Source of the DNA: Pedobacter puniceum | Lineage (GTDB): Bacteria > Bacteroidota > Bacteroidia > Sphingobacteriales > Sphingobacteriaceae | Direction: 5' to 3' | NCBI RefSeq assembly: GCF_009674685.1 | Contig: NZ_WKJI01000001.1 | Coordinates: 310,001-374,000 of the forward strand | Length of the DNA stretch: 64,000 nucleotides | In this document: piece by piece, positions 50,535-59,856 of the stretch | How the letters are laid out: every line of letters begins with the position of its first letter | How positions within the stretch are numbered: the first letter of the stretch is position 1 | Program-made: the position numbers and the translations under genes | The notes under the pieces: generated by a model | The model's database searches: none | Seen by the model: only the letters and a program-made list of their open reading frames with translations | Told to the model about the DNA's origin: nothing

Positions 50535-52009
50535 TGAGAACAGGTTTAGATATAGCGCAATCAACAGAGAATATCATAGCTTCTCTGTCTTACTTTGTTC
50601 CGGAGCTTATTATAAGTGTAGGCTTTCTGCTTATAATTTTAATAGACTTATTTATCAAAAGGGCAGAACGTTTGGTTTTTATTGCAAGTCTTGTTACGCT
50701 CTTATTTGCTGCTATTGCTTATTTTATTCAGTTAAATATCATCCAAACCAATAGTTTATTATTGTTTAATGGGATGTTTTTACATAATAGCTATGTTATT
50801 GGGTTTAAGCTATTGGCTTTATTTGCATCCTTATTGTCATTAATATTTTTCAATCAGGATAGAGATTTAAAAAATCATCCAAAAGGAATAAATGATTTCT
50901 TTACCATTTTCCTAGGTGGTGTATTAGGTTTGCTTACGCTGATATCATCTGCAAACTTATTAATGCTATTCTTATCAATAGAGATACTTTCTATAGCTTC
51001 TTATCTGATGGTTTCTTATACCAATAAAGAAAAGCTACAAGCAGAAGCAGGAATGAAATATGTGCTTTTTGGAGCTACAGCTTCGGCTATCATGTTGTAT
51101 GGTTTAACATTTTTATATGGTTTTTCTGGAAGTCTAAATTTGTATAACGAAAATATTTTTATAGCCTTTGAACATATAAATAGCTTTTCAGCAAGTTTAG
51201 TTTTGTTGATGATACTAGCAGGTATAGGTTTTAAATTATCATTTGTTCCTTTTCATTTCTGGACACCCGATGCTTACCAGCAAGCTCCTACTTCTGTAAG
51301 TTCTTTTTTATCAACTGTACCAAAAATTGCTGTTTTTTCGTTTTTATTCAGATTGGCAGCGCCATTTCAACTTGTTTCTATACATTTTTCAAGCATCATT
51401 TTATTTGCCGCAGGTTTAACCATGCTGGTAGGAAATGTTATGGCAGTTTTTCAGAAAGATTTAAAAAGATTATTAGCTTATTCTTCTATTGGGCATACAG
51501 GTTTTTTATTAATGTTATTGGTTTTGCCCAATGATAGTATCATGTCTAGTAATTTATGGTTTTATCTTTTCGCATACAGTATCACAAATATTGGTGCTTT
51601 TATGAGTGTTGCTGTCTTAGATACTAATTTTAATGTTAAAACCTTAGAACAAATGAAAGGGTTGGGGAAATTAAATACCCTGATAGCTCCATGTTTAGTT
51701 ATATTTATGGTTTCCCTAACTGGTTTACCACCTACAGTTGGTTTTATAGCTAAATTTGTGGTATTTTCTTCCTTAATTTCTGAAACTACAGCAATAAGCT
51801 TTCTTGTTCCTATACTTATAGTAGCAGTATTAACTACTGTATTGTCTTTATTCTATTATTTTAATATTCCACTACATATATATCTGAAAAAACCAGAAGG
51901 ATTAATCATTAAGAAGCAAAAGCTTATCTTCTTGGATTTTATTATTGTAATTCTTGCCATAATAGTTCTAATTGCAGGCGTTTTTCCGGATTTCTTTAAA
52001 ATATTTTAG
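50534..52009 (+). CDS. nuoN: NADH-quinone oxidoreductase subunit N
   Basis: LSFVPFHFWTPDAYQQAPTSVSSFLSTVPKIAVFSFLFR. Confidence 0.95.
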   Translation: MRTGLDIAQSTENIIASLSYFVPELIISVGFLLIILIDLFIKRAERLVFIASLVTLLFAAIAYFIQLNIIQTNSLLLFNGMFLHNSYVIGFKLLALFASLLSLIFFNQDRDLKNHPKGINDFFTIFLGGVLGLLTLISSANLLMLFLSIEILSIASYLMVSYTNKEKLQAEAGMKYVLFGATASAIMLYGLTFLYGFSGSLNLYNENIFIAFEHINSFSASLVLLMILAGIGFKLSFVPFHFWTPDAYQQAPTSVSSFLSTVPKIAVFSFLFRLAAPFQLVSIHFSSIILFAAGLTMLVGNVMAVFQKDLKRLLAYSSIGHTGFLLMLLVLPNDSIMSSNLWFYLFAYSITNIGAFMSVAVLDTNFNVKTLEQMKGLGKLNTLIAPCLVIFMVSLTGLPPTVGFIAKFVVFSSLISETTAISFLVPILIVAVLTTVLSLFYYFNIPLHIYLKKPEGLIIKKQKLIFLDFIIVILAIIVLIAGVFPDFFKIF

Positions 52010-52262
52010 ACATTGTTGATAAAATTCGACTTTAAGTCATACTTTTTGATGTTTTTTTGAATAAAAATTACTTAAAATATGATTTGTGGAATGAGTTTTT
52101 TTGAAAAAATCATAAAAAATATCCCTGATTTTTTTAACGAATTTCATTTTTGTTGCAAATAAGAGTGAGTTTTTTGATAAAAAACTAAAAAAACTCAATA
52201 TTTAGTATAAATCATATAATTATTCCTAATTTTCGGCCGTAAATAAATCCAAATTTTAAACA

Positions 52263-53576
52263 ATGGCTAAGAAATTATCAAAAGTTCCGTTTATTTTTCT
52301 TGCAATTATTGCATTATTAACGATTTTTTATCCTTCTGTACCGGGAGAAATGTTTGCTGGCGAGTATAACTCATCAGATATTGCTTGGATGCTATGTGCA
52401 ACCGCTTTAGTTTTAATTATGACACCTGGATTAGCATTTTTCTATGGTGGTATGGTGAAAAAGAAAAATGTGATATCAACAATGTTGCAAAGCTTTATTT
52501 GTATGGCAATTATCACTGTTATTTGGGTAGTATTTGGTTTTAGTTTAGCTTTTGGAGATTCTATTGGCGGTATCATCGGCGATCCTAGAACATTTTTCAT
52601 GATGGGAAATATTATTGATGGAAAACCTTGGGTATTAGCACCTACTATTCCTTTAGTTTTGTTTGCTATTTATCAACTAAAATTTGCCATTATTACACCT
52701 GCCTTAATTACCGGGGCATTCGCAGAGCGTATCAGATTCATCTCATATTGTTTATTTATTTGCTTGTTTTTTATTGTAATATACGCTCCTTTGGCACATT
52801 CTACTTGGCATCCAGAAGGTTTATTATTTAAATTAGGTGTGCTTGATTTTGCGGGTGGTACTGTAGTACACATGTCAGCAGGTTGGGCTGCTTTAGCTTC
52901 AGCTTTATATTTAAAAAAGAGAAACGAGCCAAGTCATTCACCGGCTAGAATTACCTATGTATTATTAGGTACTGGTCTTTTATGGTTCGGATGGATAGGT
53001 TTTAATGGTGGTTCTGCTTATGGTGCCGGAACATTAGCTACAGTAGCTTTGGCAAATACTATGGCAGCTTCTGCCGCAGCTGCTCTTGCTTGGATATTTT
53101 TTGATTCTTATAAAGGAAGAAAGCCATCTGCGATGGGTACTTGTATTGGTGCAGTAGTAGGTTTAGTGGCTATTACACCAGCAGCTGGCTTTGTTACCAT
53201 TCCTCACTCTTTAATTATTGGTGTTGTTGCAGCTGTTGTAAGTAACTTAATTGTAGATTGGAGAACACGTACTTCTATAGATGATACTTTAGATGTATTC
53301 CCTTGTCATGGCGTGGGAGGTATGGTTGGTATGCTATTAACTGGTGTTTTTGCGCATCAATCTATTAATGGCGCTAACGAGACAGGTAACGGTTTAATAT
53401 TTGGTGAAACCCATTTATTCTTGGTGCATTTAGGTGCTTTAATAGGGGTGTCTATATTTGCTTTTTTTGGTTCTTGGTTATTGCTAAAATTAACTGATAT
53501 GATTAGTCCGTTAAGAGTTTCAGAAGAAGATGAAGATGCAGGTTTAGATATCTCTCAACATGGTGAAAAATTGTAA
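52263..53576 (+). CDS. amtB: ammonium transporter
   Basis: MTPGLAFFYGGMVKKKNVISTMLQSF; DFAGGTVVHMSAGWAAL; FPCHGVGGMVGMLLTG. Confidence 0.95.
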   Translation: MAKKLSKVPFIFLAIIALLTIFYPSVPGEMFAGEYNSSDIAWMLCATALVLIMTPGLAFFYGGMVKKKNVISTMLQSFICMAIITVIWVVFGFSLAFGDSIGGIIGDPRTFFMMGNIIDGKPWVLAPTIPLVLFAIYQLKFAIITPALITGAFAERIRFISYCLFICLFFIVIYAPLAHSTWHPEGLLFKLGVLDFAGGTVVHMSAGWAALASALYLKKRNEPSHSPARITYVLLGTGLLWFGWIGFNGGSAYGAGTLATVALANTMAASAAAALAWIFFDSYKGRKPSAMGTCIGAVVGLVAITPAAGFVTIPHSLIIGVVAAVVSNLIVDWRTRTSIDDTLDVFPCHGVGGMVGMLLTGVFAHQSINGANETGNGLIFGETHLFLVHLGALIGVSIFAFFGSWLLLKLTDMISPLRVSEEDEDAGLDISQHGEKL

Positions 53577-53608
53577 TTTCATTAAGTCAATAGTATAAAA
53601 TAAATAGG

Positions 53609-53642
53609 AATCCTTCTACCTCATGGTAGAGGGATTTTTTAT
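53609..53642 (+). terminator. intrinsic terminator after amtB
   Basis: aatccttctacc-tcat-ggtagagggatt + T tract. Confidence 0.88.
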
Positions 53643-53742
53643 TTAAAAGGCTTAATCCCAAACCACTAAATGGATAATATTTAATAATTCAACTGCGATG
53701 ATTTTTTTAATTTTTTTAATTTCCGCATTTAGTAAGAATTCC

Positions 53743-53750
53743 TAATTTTG
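53743..53750 (+). promoter_or_regulatory. Bacteroidota -7 box (TAATTTTG) upstream of purF paralogue
   Basis: 21 nt before ATG 53772. Confidence 0.45.
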
Positions 53751-53771
53751 CAGACTTATCAAATAGCTTAG

Positions 53772-55676
53772 ATGAGCGACTCTATTAAACACGAATGCGG
53801 AATTGCATTCATCCGCCTACTCAAACCATTATCATTTTATCAGGAAAAGTATGGAACATCACTTTATGGCTTAAACAAGCTGTATTTGTTGATGGAGAAA
53901 CAGCACAACCGAGGGCAAGATGGCGCTGGTATTGCCACTATTAAACTGGATATTAAGCCAGGAAATAGGTATATCAGCAGGTATCGTTCTATGGAGAAAA
54001 ATGCTGTTCAAGATATTTTCTCTTACGTGATGAAGAAATTTGCCGCCGTAGAGAAAGAAAATCCGGCTTTACTGAAAGATGCAAATTGGTTAAAAGAAAA
54101 TATCAGTTTTACTGGCGAAGTATTATTAGGGCATTTACGTTACGGTACACATGGTAATAATAGTGTTGAAGCTTGCCATCCTTTTCTTCGCCAAAATAAC
54201 TGGATGACACGTAATTTAGTTATTGCTGGTAACTTCAACATGACAAATGTTGATGAACTTTTGCAGCAACTTTATGATTTAGGCCAGCATCCAAAAGAGC
54301 AAGCAGATACGGTTACCGTTCTTGAAAAAATTGGTCATTTCTTAGATGATGAGAATCAGGAACTTTTTGATCATTTCAAGAAAGAAGGACATGGTAATGC
54401 AGAAATCTCTCATTTAATAGCTCAACATCTTGATGTAGGTAAAATTTTAAGGAAATCTGCTAAAACATGGGACGGGGGCTATACTATAAGTGGTATTTTT
54501 GGTCATGGTGATGCTTTTATTTTAAGAGACCCTGCTGGTATAAGACCAGCATTTTATTACCAGGATGATGAGGTTGTTGTTGCTGCGTCAGAAAGACCGG
54601 CATTACAAACAGCTTTCAATATTAAAATAGGGCAGGTGAAAGAAATAAAACCCGGCCATGCTTTAATTATTAAGAAAGACGGTACTGTAACAGAAGAAAT
54701 GTTTACAGAGCCTGTAGAGAAAAAATCATGTTCTTTTGAGCGTATTTATTTTTCTAGAGGTAGCGATGCTGATATCTATAAAGAGCGTAAAAAACTAGGT
54801 CAGTTATTATGCGATAAAATTTTAGAGCATGTTAATCATGATTTAGAACATACCGTATTTTCTTATATCCCAAATACTGCAGAAGTAGCTTTTTATGGTA
54901 TGGTAGAAGGTTTACATACCTACAACCGCAAAATACAAAGAGATGCTTTGATAAATAGTCGTCATAACTTAACAGACGAAGATTTAGATAGGATTTTAAA
55001 AACTACACCAAGAGTAGAAAAGTTAGCTATCAAGGATGTAAAGATGCGTACTTTTATTACGCAAGATGCCGATAGAAGTGATATGGTTTCTCATGTCTAC
55101 GATACTACTTATGGTTTGATTAAACGTGATGTTGATACCCTTGTAGCTTTAGATGATTCTATTGTAAGAGGTACAACTTTAAAACAAAGTATTCTAAGAA
55201 TTTTTGATAGACTAGGGCCTGTTAAAATTGTTATTGTATCATCGGCACCTCAAATCAGATATCCAGATTGTTATGGTATAGATATGAGTAGGATGGGAGA
55301 GTTTGTGGCATTTGAAGCAGCTATCAAACTTTTAAAAGAAAGAGGCATGGATCAATTAATACATGATGTTTATGCTAAGTGTAAAGCACAAGCAAATGCT
55401 CCTAAAGAAGAGGTTATCAATCATGTAAAAGAAATTTATGCACCTTTTACACCAGAAGAAATTTCAGCTAAAATTGCTCAAATTATTACACCGCCAGAAA
55501 TTGGTGCTAAAGTAGAAGTGATTTATCAGACACTAGAAAATTTACATGAAGCTTGTCCTAATCATTTAGGAGATTGGTATTTCTCAGGAGATTATCCAAC
55601 ACCAGGTGGCAATAAAGTGGTAAACAGAGCTTTTATGAATTGGATGGAAGGCAAAAATGCAAGAGCATACGTATAG
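53772..55676 (+). CDS. amidophosphoribosyltransferase family protein (long, divergent PurF)
   Basis: HECGIAFI N-terminal nucleophile region, LRYGTHGNNSVEACHPF, DPAGIRP, and PRPP loop VALDDSIVRGTTLKQSI; 634 aa. Confidence 0.85.
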   Translation: MSDSIKHECGIAFIRLLKPLSFYQEKYGTSLYGLNKLYLLMEKQHNRGQDGAGIATIKLDIKPGNRYISRYRSMEKNAVQDIFSYVMKKFAAVEKENPALLKDANWLKENISFTGEVLLGHLRYGTHGNNSVEACHPFLRQNNWMTRNLVIAGNFNMTNVDELLQQLYDLGQHPKEQADTVTVLEKIGHFLDDENQELFDHFKKEGHGNAEISHLIAQHLDVGKILRKSAKTWDGGYTISGIFGHGDAFILRDPAGIRPAFYYQDDEVVVAASERPALQTAFNIKIGQVKEIKPGHALIIKKDGTVTEEMFTEPVEKKSCSFERIYFSRGSDADIYKERKKLGQLLCDKILEHVNHDLEHTVFSYIPNTAEVAFYGMVEGLHTYNRKIQRDALINSRHNLTDEDLDRILKTTPRVEKLAIKDVKMRTFITQDADRSDMVSHVYDTTYGLIKRDVDTLVALDDSIVRGTTLKQSILRIFDRLGPVKIVIVSSAPQIRYPDCYGIDMSRMGEFVAFEAAIKLLKERGMDQLIHDVYAKCKAQANAPKEEVINHVKEIYAPFTPEEISAKIAQIITPPEIGAKVEVIYQTLENLHEACPNHLGDWYFSGDYPTPGGNKVVNRAFMNWMEGKNARAYV

Positions 55677-55698
55677 TTTTCTATAAACTTTTCAGGAG

Positions 55699-55735
55699 AA
55701 AGTCGGTTGGAGTAAAGCGCTAACCGACTTTTTTT
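55699..55735 (+). terminator. intrinsic terminator after purF paralogue
   Basis: aaagtcggtt...aaccgacttttttt. Confidence 0.87.
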
Positions 55736-55763
55736 ATTGGCATACATTATGATTTTAATGGGT

Positions 55764-56339
55764 ATGATTTCATTAACCAAATTTTCAATTATAGTATTTT
55801 TTGTCCTGTTGTTTACTGCTTGTACAGAAAATAAGCTCAGTCAAATTGATAAAGAAAAGTATGAATCGCTAATAAGAGAAAATGACAGCTTAAAAAGGCT
55901 TTTAAATGCTCGAGATAGTTTGATTAAAGCTCAACAGCATACAAAAATCAAAGACACAATTAGCAAACAAACTTTAAAAGCCGGAAAACATCCTATTACT
56001 TTACAGTGGATAAGTTGGGATAAACCTGGCTATGTTGAGGTAACTCCTTTAACAAATGGCTGGTATCTGATAGCAGGCACTCAAAACAATACTAATGGAG
56101 ATTATCTTAAAATAGAAGGTAAAATAAGACGCTTAAGTGAAAAAGAACTTGAGTTTGAAGGTAGAATAGAAACTTTAGTAAGTAGTATTAACAAAGGTGA
56201 ACCTTGTATTAAAGAAGGTAAACAAACTTTTTATGGAAAAGGAAATCGTAAATACTTTAGGTTGCAAAATATGACCAGTTGCGAAGGGGGTATGGTAGTA
56301 GATTATATCGATATTTATCCGGGAACGAGTAGCTTATAA
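55764..56339 (+). CDS. hypothetical lipoprotein
   Basis: MISLTKFSIIVFFVLLFTACTENK lipobox; start uncertain (track start 55737 overlaps the preceding terminator region). Confidence 0.65.
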   Translation: MISLTKFSIIVFFVLLFTACTENKLSQIDKEKYESLIRENDSLKRLLNARDSLIKAQQHTKIKDTISKQTLKAGKHPITLQWISWDKPGYVEVTPLTNGWYLIAGTQNNTNGDYLKIEGKIRRLSEKELEFEGRIETLVSSINKGEPCIKEGKQTFYGKGNRKYFRLQNMTSCEGGMVVDYIDIYPGTSSL

Positions 56340-56969
56340 TTAAATTAAAGTTTCGGTAAATATCAGGTTATAAACCAATTTCAAAGCAAAAGTTATAATT
56401 AAAATACCCGCTATCCTATTTACTTTTTGGATAGTTTGCTCTCTTATTTTATGTCTTAACCGATGAGCGAAATAAGCTTTTAAAGTATCCATCCCGAAAA
56501 GAGTAATTAAGATAGTTCCAAAAAACGGAATAATTTGTTCGCCTTTAAGTTCTCCGTTTAAAGAGTAAATTCCACTAGTAACACTTATCCAATACAATAA
56601 AATAAAAGGATTGAAAATGCACATGAAAAATCCTTTAAGGAAATAACCAGCGTTTTTTCTGGATGAAGGAATTGGTTCATAAGTAATTTTAACTTTTTTA
56701 AGCAAATAATAAAGACCAATTCCAAAAAGAATAGCACTTCCTAATATCCCGATAGGTAAACGATACTTGTTTTCAAAGTTAAGGAGTGAGGAACCAAATA
56801 AAGTTACAGCCACATAAACTGCATCAGAAATGACTACGCCTAAAGCTAGGGAAACTCCTGCATGAAATCCTTTCTCGATACTCGTCTTAATCAGCGCAAA
56901 AAATACAGGTCCTGTTACAAAAGAGAGTACTATCCCTAACCCTATACCCGAAATAATCAATTCTAACAT
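56340..56969 (-). CDS. LysE family translocator
   Basis: GIVLSFVTGPVFFALIKTSIEKGFHAGVSLALGVVISDAVYV. Confidence 0.9.
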   Translation of the reverse strand: MLELIISGIGLGIVLSFVTGPVFFALIKTSIEKGFHAGVSLALGVVISDAVYVAVTLFGSSLLNFENKYRLPIGILGSAILFGIGLYYLLKKVKITYEPIPSSRKNAGYFLKGFFMCIFNPFILLYWISVTSGIYSLNGELKGEQIIPFFGTILITLFGMDTLKAYFAHRLRHKIREQTIQKVNRIAGILIITFALKLVYNLIFTETLI

Positions 56970-57204
56970 TTAATAAAGGTTCTTTATGTGATGCTATTAT
57001 GCGAATATGCAATTTTATTGGTTAAAATTAGCTGTAAAATTACATTAGTTACAATTCAAATAAATTTAGATAAATGAACAATAAAATGTAGAAGTAAGAT
57101 GACGTTTGATGATTAAAACAACAGAATCTAAAAATTAACGGTAAAGCTTAAGTGTTATTGCTATTTTAGCGCATCAAATAATAAGCAGGAAACATTAAGC
57201 ATAT

Positions 57205-57657
57205 ATGAAACTAAGTTTCGATTCTATATTCATGAATTTAGCTTCTGATTTAGCAAAGCGTTCGCATTGTGTAAAAAATCAGGTTGGTGCGGTACTTACC
57301 AAAGATACACGTATTATATCTATAGGTTATAACGGTCCGCCAGCTGGTACACATAATTGTGATGAAGAGTGGCCGCAAGATGGTTGCCCTAGAGATTCTA
57401 GAAATAGCTGTTCTTTGGCTTTACATGCCGAGGAAAACGCAATTTTATATGCTGTTAAAAACGGTACACAAATACAAGATTCTACTCTATACACCACATT
57501 ATCACCTTGTATTGCTTGCGCTAGATTAATTTTATCATCAGGCATTAAGCATGTATATTTTAGAGATTCTTATGCAGCTTATAAAGGTTTACCTTCTGAC
57601 GAAGGCGTAGATTTTTTAAATAAGTTTGGTGTAATTTGTGAGAAGTTAATCGATTAA
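57205..57657 (+). CDS. dCMP deaminase family protein
   Basis: LHAEENAILYA and SPCIACARLI zinc-binding motifs; VGAVLTKDTRIISIGYNGPPAGTHNCDE. Confidence 0.92.
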   Translation: MKLSFDSIFMNLASDLAKRSHCVKNQVGAVLTKDTRIISIGYNGPPAGTHNCDEEWPQDGCPRDSRNSCSLALHAEENAILYAVKNGTQIQDSTLYTTLSPCIACARLILSSGIKHVYFRDSYAAYKGLPSDEGVDFLNKFGVICEKLID

Positions 57658-57662
57658 AAATA

Positions 57663-57700
57663 AAACAGGCAAGTTGTTTTAACAACTTAACCTGTTTCTT
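57663..57700. terminator. terminator between convergent dCMP deaminase and lipoprotein genes
   Basis: aaacaggcaagttgttttaacaacttaacctgttt hairpin followed by ctttt. Confidence 0.8.
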
Positions 57701-57718
57701 TTGCGGGGGTAAAGATTT

Positions 57719-58198
57719 TTACAAAGAAGCAGGAAATGCTACTACACGCTGTAGTTCTAAATTAAAAGTTATAGCAGCACTGTTTGTGATCTTCCCTTTA
57801 TCATCATAAGCTTTAGCAGTTATAGTATTAGAGCCAGCTACAAAAGGAGAACCTTCAACATAAGTAGAATATCTTCTAGAATAATCGATAGGAGCCTCAG
57901 TAGCTGAAATAGTTATGCGATTTTTAGCATTCATACGTTCTTTTCGGCTATCGGGAATAATCTCTGTAGCTACTAATGTAGTACCTCTGTAAAATTCTAC
58001 TTTAGCAATAGTTCCATCGTTATCATAAGCTTCAGCAGTTATTTCAACATAAGGTTGTGCACCAAAATAGGTATAAGTTGTTGTAGGCGAAATAATACTT
58101 ACAACCGGAGCCTGGTTATTGTCTTCATCTTTTTTACAAGAAAATAAGCTTAGTATTAAAGCAATAGATAGTGTGGTTTTAAATAAATTTTTAATCAT
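57719..58198 (-). CDS. Ig-like domain lipoprotein
   Basis: Lipobox LFSCKKD; APVVSIISPT...ITAEAYDNDGTIAKVEFYRG bacterial Ig-like pattern. Confidence 0.85.
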   Translation of the reverse strand: MIKNLFKTTLSIALILSLFSCKKDEDNNQAPVVSIISPTTTYTYFGAQPYVEITAEAYDNDGTIAKVEFYRGTTLVATEIIPDSRKERMNAKNRITISATEAPIDYSRRYSTYVEGSPFVAGSNTITAKAYDDKGKITNSAAITFNLELQRVVAFPASL

Positions 58199-58224
58199 GA
58201 TGTTTTTAGTTTAAAATGATAAGG

Positions 58225-58232
58225 CAAAAATA
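58225..58232 (-). promoter_or_regulatory. Bacteroidota -7 box (TATTTTTG) upstream of Ig-like lipoprotein
   Basis: 26 nt before ATG on minus strand. Confidence 0.4.
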
Positions 58233-58277
58233 TCATGAAGTATTAAACGCTGTACTACCCGTAATGGGTAGGTTTTT

Positions 58278-59720
58278 TTAATTATAGTTTTTAATAAAGT
58301 TATAATAGAACATAATCCCTTTTTTAAATTCTGTTACTTTTATTCTTTCATTTACTCCGTGGAAACCTTCAGGGTCTGTAAAAGGAGTAAACCTAAAAAC
58401 TTGTGTAGTTAAATCGCCAAAAAACCTGCTATCTGTTGCACCTAGAACTAAATAAGGTGTTACAATAATTTCTTCCTGAAAAGCACTTATGGTTTTTTGT
58501 AAATAATAAAAAGTTTTATCGTTAATATTGGCAATTTGTGCTGTTGCAGAACTGCCTTGCCTTAAGCTAATTTCAATCTTGGGGTTATTAATTACTTTTT
58601 TAATATGATTGATGACTGCTAAAGTATCAACACCTGGTAAGGTTCTGAAATTTATAGTAGCACTTGCCTCACCGGGGATAAGATTTTCTTTTAAACCAGC
58701 ATTAAAAATGGTGGTAGCTGTAGTAGTTCTTAAAGTAGCGCTTCCGGCAGCAGTTTTTTCATAATTACTTTTAATGATAGATGAAAATAGCCAACGGTTT
58801 GCCATAGCCATTTTATTCACAAAAGGCATCTCTGGGCCAACATAATCCATAAAAAGATTTGTTACTGGGCCTAATTCTAAAGGAAATTGGTTTTCTTTAA
58901 GTTTTACAATGGCTTTAGCAAGCTCATCAATGGCGGTTTGTTTTTCGGGCATAGAAGAGTGTCCACCTGCAATTCTTGCTTTTAAATCTACTGTTACATA
59001 ACCTTTTTCTACAATGCCAACAACAGCAGCTGGTTTATCTAAACCTGGCACTTTATAATGGGTAATAATACCGCCTTCATCCAAAACCAAAGCAGGTTTT
59101 ATACCTCTTTGCTTAAATAATGCAGCAATTACTTTTGCGCCTCTTTTACCAGTAACTTCTTCATCATGGCCAAACACAAAATAAATATCGTTTTCTGGGA
59201 TAAAATTATCTTTTATAAGAAGTTCAACACTTTCTAAAATCGCTATTAGACTTCCTTTATCATCAATGGTTCCTCTTCCGTAAATAAAATCGTCTTTTAA
59301 AGCTCCAGAAAATGGATCGGCATGCCAATTCTTTCTAGTAGCTTCTTCAACCGGAACAACATCCTGATGAGCCATTAAAATGATAGGTTGTAATGCCTTG
59401 TTTTTACCTTGCCAGTGTAATATCAGACTTAAGTCGTTAACTTTTTCTAGTTTTAATTTAGAGAAAGTTAAAGGGTAAGCTTGTGCTAAAAAAGTATGAA
59501 AATCTAAAAAGGCAGCGCTATCTATTAAATTGGCTTGGTCGTAAGAAATAGTTTTAAACCGAATAGCTTTTTGCAAATTTCCTATGCAACTTTGTGGTAC
59601 ATTTAAAAATTCTGCCGGTTCAACAGCAATTTGTTTGCTTTTAAAGGTAAAAGTGTTGATTAAAACTACTATTGCTAGCAGTAAAAAAGCCCCTAAAAGT
59701 ATAAATGATAATTTCTTCAT
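58278..59720 (-). CDS. M20 family metallopeptidase (carboxypeptidase-like)
   Basis: ILMAHQDVVPVEEATRKNWHADPFSGALKDDFIYGRGTIDDKGSLIA; FGHDEEVTGKRGA. Confidence 0.92.
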   Translation of the reverse strand: MKKLSFILLGAFLLLAIVVLINTFTFKSKQIAVEPAEFLNVPQSCIGNLQKAIRFKTISYDQANLIDSAAFLDFHTFLAQAYPLTFSKLKLEKVNDLSLILHWQGKNKALQPIILMAHQDVVPVEEATRKNWHADPFSGALKDDFIYGRGTIDDKGSLIAILESVELLIKDNFIPENDIYFVFGHDEEVTGKRGAKVIAALFKQRGIKPALVLDEGGIITHYKVPGLDKPAAVVGIVEKGYVTVDLKARIAGGHSSMPEKQTAIDELAKAIVKLKENQFPLELGPVTNLFMDYVGPEMPFVNKMAMANRWLFSSIIKSNYEKTAAGSATLRTTTATTIFNAGLKENLIPGEASATINFRTLPGVDTLAVINHIKKVINNPKIEISLRQGSSATAQIANINDKTFYYLQKTISAFQEEIIVTPYLVLGATDSRFFGDLTTQVFRFTPFTDPEGFHGVNERIKVTEFKKGIMFYYNFIKNYN

Positions 59721-59745
59721 GCCGTTTAGATTTTATACAAAATAG

Positions 59746-59753
59746 CAAATTTA
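59746..59753 (-). promoter_or_regulatory. Bacteroidota -7 box (TAAATTTG) upstream of M20 peptidase
   Basis: 25 nt before ATG on minus strand. Confidence 0.35.
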
Positions 59754-59845
59754 CGATTAGCATCAAACTGCGTAAGATTTAGAGGAATACTAGATTTTAA
59801 CTAAACTTATTTACCTTATTTATTAGTTACAAAGCTTTAAATTTT

Positions 59846-59853
59846 TACCTTTG
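59846..59853 (+). promoter_or_regulatory. Bacteroidota -7 box (TACCTTTG) abutting guaA start
   Basis: TACCTTTG-cgc-ATG, 3 nt spacing. Confidence 0.5.
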
Positions 59854-59856
59854 CGC

